From Paenibacillus sp. FSL M7-0420 (GTDB lineage: Bacteria; Bacillota; Bacilli; Paenibacillales; Paenibacillaceae), in assembly GCF_038002345.1 (NCBI RefSeq), contig NZ_JBBOCJ010000001.1:496001-560000 (forward strand): DNA of 64,000 nucleotides. The letters run 5' to 3'. The notes beneath the pieces were generated by a model. It was not told where the DNA came from and did not search any database. It saw nothing but the letters and a program-made list of their open reading frames with translations. Made by a program: the position numbers and the translations under genes. Within the stretch, counting starts at the first letter, position 1. Each line of letters begins with the position of its first letter. Of this stretch, positions 60,321-64,000 are shown in pieces.

Positions 60321-60480
60321 ATACAAGCGGCTGGTGAAAGAAGGCATCAGCATCCTTCACCCGGTAGGTTGATTTCCTAATGTTTCCTTCTATATCACCT
60401 GCTATATAGATTAAACTTGAAAATTTAAGTTAAGGGAAAAGTGGCGGAGGGGAATTTTGGAACTGTAGGAGCGGTAGCGT

Positions 60481-60547
60481 CCGCCTTTGTGTTTGAATTT
60501 CCACCGTGCGTAGCAGTTTTAATCAAGAAATTCAAACACAACAGCGG
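60481..60547. repeat. Long inverted repeat (hairpin element)
   Basis: TTGTGTTTGAATTTC (60487-60501) is exactly complementary to GAAATTCAAACACAA (60527-60541) with a 25-base loop; CCGC and GGCGG-type bases extend the stem outward. It looks like a mobile hairpin or repeated intergenic element. Confidence 0.65.
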
Positions 60548-60710
60548 CCGGAAGTCCAAAACTTCTCTGGAGTTACGACCATCCCAAAACAAAAAAATCA
60601 TTAGTTCAATTTATATAGCTAAACACCATGTCGCATTTATCCGGCTGCAATGTCGCAAAAGTACATGGAAACAGAGGTGGCAGATCGGCTATACTCGCTG
60701 TAACAATTAT

Positions 60711-60729
60711 GATAATGAAAATCATTATC
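60711..60729 (+). promoter_or_regulatory. Fur box controlling the siderophore-uptake genes
   Basis: GATAATGAAAATCATTATC matches the classical 19-bp Fur box at 18 positions. It lies 27 bases before the start of the siderophore-binding lipoprotein gene, so iron-loaded Fur should repress transcription. Confidence 0.9.
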
Positions 60730-60756
60730 ACATAATACATAACAGGGGGAGTCAGC

Positions 60757-61824
60757 GTGAACAGAGCAACACAGAAACAAGGGGCCGGCAGGAAGAAATT
60801 CGCCGCCCGGCAATCAGGATTATTCATGGTATGGATGCTGGCGCTGGTACTGGTACTTACAGCTTGTGGTTCTGGGGGAGGCACGAATGCAGGTACAGCC
60901 GCACAGCCTTCTGCTTCAGCTGAGCCGTCTCCATCGCCTGAAGCACAGACGCAGGCAACACCGGAGGCACAGGCTACAGCAGCCTACCCGGTTACCTTCA
61001 AACATATCAAGGGCGAATATACGCTTACGGAGAAGCCGAAGGTGATTGCTGTGCTTGATGTGAAATTCGCCGATCAGCTGATCGCGCTTGGAGAGAAGCC
61101 GGCAGGCAGCGTAGTTGCCGGAACCAAGGACGAGTTCCCGGAATATTTGAGTGCTCAAATGGACGGGGTGAAGGTCCTGGGTACACGCGATGAGCCCAAT
61201 CTGGAAGCCATTGTGGCGCTGAACCCGGATCTGATCTTGATGACTGATTTTCAGGAAGAAGCTTATGAGAGTGTCAGTAAAATCGCGCCTACAATCGTCC
61301 TGGACTTCTATGAGGATTGGCGGGATACGCTGGCTACCATCGGTACAATAACAGGGAAGCAGGCAGAGGCTGAAGTAGTGAAGAAAGCCTATGAGGATAA
61401 AATCACCGGACTGCGTGAGCAGCTGTCGGCGAAGCTGGGCGACGAGACGGTGGCGCTGATTCGTCCAAGACCGGAAGGGATTCGGGTACATGGTCCCGAG
61501 CACCGGACCGGAAGCATTCTGTATGAGGATCTGGGATTAAAGGCTCCAGCGTTCGTTCAGGCGATCAAGGATGATACCTCGGTTGAAATATCGATGGAGA
61601 CTGTCTCTGATATCGGAGCAGACCGCTATTTCCTGCTCTCGGATGATCTGTTCGCCAAAGAGGCAGAGGCTCTGGCCAGCAGCCCGATCTGGAAATCCCT
61701 TGATGCAGTGAAGAATAACCGTGCCTATGATGTGAATTCAACGCTCTGGATCGCTTACTATGGTCCCCTTGCGATCAATATTATTGTAGATCAGGCCTCG
61801 GAAGCGCTGCTTGGAGCTCACTGA
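60757..61824 (+). CDS. Iron-siderophore-binding lipoprotein of an ABC importer (FhuD/FepB-like)
   Basis: A 355-residue protein, GTG start behind GGGGGAG. N-terminal lipoprotein signal with Cys37 (LVLTACGSGG), Ala/Pro/Thr-rich linker, then a class III periplasmic-binding fold (PKVIAVLDVKFADQLIALGEKPAGSV; LEAIVALNPDLILMTDFQEEAYESVSKIAPTIVLDF; WKSLDAVKNNRAYDVNSTLW). It captures a ferric siderophore outside the cell. The permease and ATPase genes are not in the window. It is under the Fur box at 60711-60729, and the reductase gene starts 1 base after its stop codon. Confidence 0.92.
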   Translation: MNRATQKQGAGRKKFAARQSGLFMVWMLALVLVLTACGSGGGTNAGTAAQPSASAEPSPSPEAQTQATPEAQATAAYPVTFKHIKGEYTLTEKPKVIAVLDVKFADQLIALGEKPAGSVVAGTKDEFPEYLSAQMDGVKVLGTRDEPNLEAIVALNPDLILMTDFQEEAYESVSKIAPTIVLDFYEDWRDTLATIGTITGKQAEAEVVKKAYEDKITGLREQLSAKLGDETVALIRPRPEGIRVHGPEHRTGSILYEDLGLKAPAFVQAIKDDTSVEISMETVSDIGADRYFLLSDDLFAKEAEALASSPIWKSLDAVKNNRAYDVNSTLWIAYYGPLAINIIVDQASEALLGAH

Positions 61825-61825
61825 G

Positions 61826-62593
61826 ATGGACCGCTATCTGTCGTCGGCCCCCTGGAGGGTACTGGCGGAGGATTACCGGATGAGGCTGGGGGAGCCGCCT
61901 GCGGGCAGTGTCCGTACCATCGCTCTGAGTGAGCTGCAGGATGAAGCGGTATGCCGCGAATATGTTAGCTGGCTTAAGGAGTATATCGGTGCGCCGGACC
62001 TGCAGGTTGCGGCTTCCATGCTGGCCAAGCGGATCGGCTATCTGTGGATCGCGCCAATACTGACCGCCATGACCGTTCATAATCGTGAAGTCTTCTTCCC
62101 GCTGGACAGAAGCTTCCTCTATCATCCGGCTTCTGCAGAAGAGACGACATTCCCATTCCTGGCGCTGGACGGGCTGCAGTCAGCCTCCCCGCCGGATGAT
62201 CGGGGAGTGTGGCGCGAAGCTGTTGTTAAGGAGAATTTTGCGGCACGGCTTGCGCCGATGCTGCAGACGCTTGCCGCAGTTGGACCTGTCTCCATGGCTG
62301 TGCTGTGGGAGAATATTATGGTGCGTATTGCCCCGCTGTATGCGCCCGGAGCAGATCTGTCCGGCGAAGAAAGGCTGCGGATGCAAGAGGATTTTACGTA
62401 TCTAACCCGGATGGCCGCCGGTCCATTGTTCAGCGCAAGACGCAACCCGTTCACCCGGTTCACCGAGGGGAGTGACGAGGCTCCGGTTGCGAAGAGCAAG
62501 CGTATCACCTGTTGCTTTTACTACCGGATGTCCGGGGAATATTGCAGAAAGTGTCCGAAAATTGACAATGAGAATGAATCTCAATTAAAATGA
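61826..62593 (+). CDS. FhuF-like ferric-siderophore reductase (2Fe-2S)
   Basis: A 255-residue protein whose C terminus reads ITCCFYYRMSGEYCRKCP, the C-C-x10-C-x2-C ligand set of the FhuF [2Fe-2S] cluster. The upstream part is helical, with LAKRIGYLWIAPILTAM and VLWENIMVRIAPLY as in FhuF proteins. It releases iron from the imported siderophore by reduction in the cytoplasm. The ATG at 61826 has GGAG upstream. Start and stop of neighbouring genes nearly touch, so it shares the Fur-controlled transcript of the binding protein. Confidence 0.85.
   Translation: MDRYLSSAPWRVLAEDYRMRLGEPPAGSVRTIALSELQDEAVCREYVSWLKEYIGAPDLQVAASMLAKRIGYLWIAPILTAMTVHNREVFFPLDRSFLYHPASAEETTFPFLALDGLQSASPPDDRGVWREAVVKENFAARLAPMLQTLAAVGPVSMAVLWENIMVRIAPLYAPGADLSGEERLRMQEDFTYLTRMAAGPLFSARRNPFTRFTEGSDEAPVAKSKRITCCFYYRMSGEYCRKCPKIDNENESQLK
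62569..62583 (+). promoter_or_regulatory. Second Fur-like box before the Btr-like gene
   Basis: TGAGAATGAATCTCA fits the 7-1-7 Fur pattern (TGATAATNATTATCA) at 11 of 14 positions. It overlaps the last codons of the reductase gene and lies 62 bases before the ATG at 62645. Confidence 0.6.
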
Positions 62594-62644
62594 CAGCAGG
62601 TCTATCCGTTAAGCAAAGGATACTGTTGTCAGGAGATGAGAGAA

Positions 62645-64000
62645 ATGCCGCAACAAGAACAGGCAAGTCTATGGAGTGATACGGCGGTCAAGATGCTTGA
62701 TGTGCGTAGCGGTACTGTGCCGCCCGGCGGTGTGCTTAGCGAAACGGGCCTGGCGTCTAATCAGCTGCTGCTGGCCATCGGCGGGCAGGGAGGGCTTGTG
62801 ATGAATGGTGAAGGCTGCCATGTCCAGGCCTCTTTTGCTTGTCATGCTGCCAAAGGATCAGCCTATACTCTGAGTGCGGGAACAGACAACATTCATTATA
62901 CAGCGATTAGCTACAAGGCCATTCCTGTTGCGGGAGCCGCCCATGTGCTCTTCCCGCAGCGCAATCACCCGCTGCGGACTTCGTTCATTCACCATTCCGG
63001 GTCCCCGGCGGAGCTGCATATGGCGGCGGAGAGAATTGCCGCAAAATGGAGCCGGGGAGAAGGGCTGGAACGCTTCCATGCCAATGCGCTGCTGCAAGGC
63101 ATGCTCTACGAGCTTATGATGGAGCATGAACGCGGTCAGGGCGGGGGTGAGCCCGATATGGTGGAGGTTGTTGCCGCCTATATCGCGGGGCATTATCGTC
63201 AGGAGCTGGGGCTGAAAGAGCTGGCCGCGCTGGCCGGATGCGGCGTGCGGCAGCTCCAGCGGCGGTTCAAACAGGAGAAGCGGCTCGGGCCAATGGAATA
63301 CGTAATCCGGCTGCGGATGGAGAGCGCAGAGCGGATGCTGCGTTATACGGATGCTTCCATCGGCGAGATCGCTGAGCGGACAGGCTACCGCGACATGTAT
63401 TATTTCAGCAGGGCGTTCAAGAAGCATTATGGAGTTCCTCCGCTGCTCTACAGGCGTGCTGCTGCTTCAGAACAGGGGACGGTTACCGTTCCTTCGGGAT
63501 TGCCGGAACGCTCGGCCTTCCCGCACGGCTCAGCACAGGGTCCGTTGATCCACCATCTGCGCGGCGAATATCGTGTTACCGCTGCTCCGCAGCGGATCGC
63601 CGTGCTGGACGTCCAATATGCTGACCATCTACATGCGCTGGGGATGTCCCCCGCAGGAAGTGTAGGCTTCGGAAGCGGGGCGCTGAATTTCCCCGCTTAT
63701 TTCCAGGAGAGGCTTGTGGCAACGGAAATGCTCGGCACCTATGAGTACCCGGACCTGCAGGCTGTTGAACGGCTGCGCCCGGATCTGATTATCTGCACCG
63801 AGGTGCATGCTCCACACTACGAACGCTTAAGGCAGGTGGCGCCAACGATCATGTTCAAGCGCAATGAGAGCTGGCAGACGATTCTGAGGCTGTTCGGCGA
63901 GCTGACAGGCAAGCAGGCGGAGGCGGAACGTATGATTGCCGATTACCTGCGCCGTACGGCATTGCTGTCCGCAGAGTTGGCTCCGGTACTCGCGGGTAAG
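62645..64000 (+). CDS. Btr-like AraC regulator fused to a siderophore-binding domain (3' end outside window)
   Basis: Open to the window end (452 codons seen). The N-terminal ~150 residues are a sensor part. Residues ~175-275 form an AraC-type double HTH (LGLKELAALAGCGVRQLQRRFKQEKRLGPMEYV; IGEIAERTGYRDMYYFSRAFKKHYGVPP). From ~300 a class III binding-protein domain begins (RIAVLDVQYADHLHALGMSPAGSVG; LQAVERLRPDLIICTEV). This order matches Bacillus Btr, which senses ferric siderophore and activates its uptake genes. The ATG follows AGGAG. Its binding domain resembles the lipoprotein at 60757, as expected if both bind the same siderophore. Confidence 0.92.
   Translation, partial: MPQQEQASLWSDTAVKMLDVRSGTVPPGGVLSETGLASNQLLLAIGGQGGLVMNGEGCHVQASFACHAAKGSAYTLSAGTDNIHYTAISYKAIPVAGAAHVLFPQRNHPLRTSFIHHSGSPAELHMAAERIAAKWSRGEGLERFHANALLQGMLYELMMEHERGQGGGEPDMVEVVAAYIAGHYRQELGLKELAALAGCGVRQLQRRFKQEKRLGPMEYVIRLRMESAERMLRYTDASIGEIAERTGYRDMYYFSRAFKKHYGVPPLLYRRAAASEQGTVTVPSGLPERSAFPHGSAQGPLIHHLRGEYRVTAAPQRIAVLDVQYADHLHALGMSPAGSVGFGSGALNFPAYFQERLVATEMLGTYEYPDLQAVERLRPDLIICTEVHAPHYERLRQVAPTIMFKRNESWQTILRLFGELTGKQAEAERMIADYLRRTALLSAELAPVLAGK

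Larger units (their letters stand above)
59958..60710. other. Gene-free region with three repeat or hairpin elements
   Basis: About 750 bp without a supported gene. It contains a long hairpin at 60051-60083 (CCCAATGTAT/ATACATTGGG with inner CGGA/TCCG), the TGCA-type repeat copy B (60131-60320), and a 15-bp perfect inverted repeat at 60487-60541. Confidence 0.6.

Overview
The window looks like a Paenibacillus chromosome (Firmicutes). The evidence is the gene stock: LplABC-type sugar importers with YesM/YesN two-component systems, S-layer-homology proteins, copper-amine-oxidase-type stalk proteins, a Btr-like AraC/siderophore-binding fusion, strong AGGAGG ribosome sites and some TTG/GTG starts. 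The backbone is moderately GC-rich. Parts of 20.7-36 kb are visibly AT-rich, as expected for acquired DNA. Both ends cut through genes.

Layout. (1) 1-7.9 kb: a cut lytic-transglycosylase-like protein, a YafY/WYL regulator, small enzymes (methyltransferase, DJ-1/PfpI, VOC), an exported S1 protease, a two-pass membrane protein and a sigma factor that seems to start at ATT. (2) 7.9-19.6 kb: carbohydrate region with an MsmEFG-like ABC importer, an SLH cell-wall protein next to a large secreted propeller/toroid-like protein, a GntR/UTRA regulator, and an overlapping BadF-type kinase and GH4 phospho-glycosidase pair. (3) 19.7-40.8 kb: a defence island. It holds an Eco29kI-like GIY-YIG restriction enzyme with its m5C methylase, a MazG-like gene with a DUF2075 nuclease-ATPase, and a retron (phosphoribosyltransferase-like protein, winged-helix protein, msr-msd RNA, reverse transcriptase). 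It continues with a second m5C methylase coupled to a UvrD helicase/PD-(D/E)XK nuclease, a NERD protein, a second MazG-like gene, a McrB/McrC pair and, at its edge, a NADAR protein. (4) 40.8-43.2 kb: a type I toxin-antitoxin locus with a 27-residue membrane peptide, a structured intergenic stretch and an SPFH protein. (5) 43.2-53.4 kb: LplABC-like importer, YesMN system and a divergent GH2 glycosidase. (6) 53.8-58.5 kb: a thioredoxin-MsrA-MsrB lipoprotein with CcdA and a two-component system, then a Met/Asp-repeat protein. (7) 58.7-64 kb: a MetE-like protein, a repeat-rich gap, and a Fur-box-controlled siderophore cluster ending in a Btr-like regulator.

The strongest finding is the retron. 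The reverse transcriptase carries YADD, NAxxH and VTG signatures, and the 230-bp gap before it folds as an msr-msd with matching a1/a2 arms. Next come the methylase/helicase-nuclease pair, the mosaic McrB gene beside two cytosine methylases, the scar of a duplicated DUF2075 gene at the edge of the restriction system, and the type I toxin locus with decayed copies. Several dispersed intergenic repeats recur across the window. All functions are inferred from sequence motifs read by eye; no database search was run.
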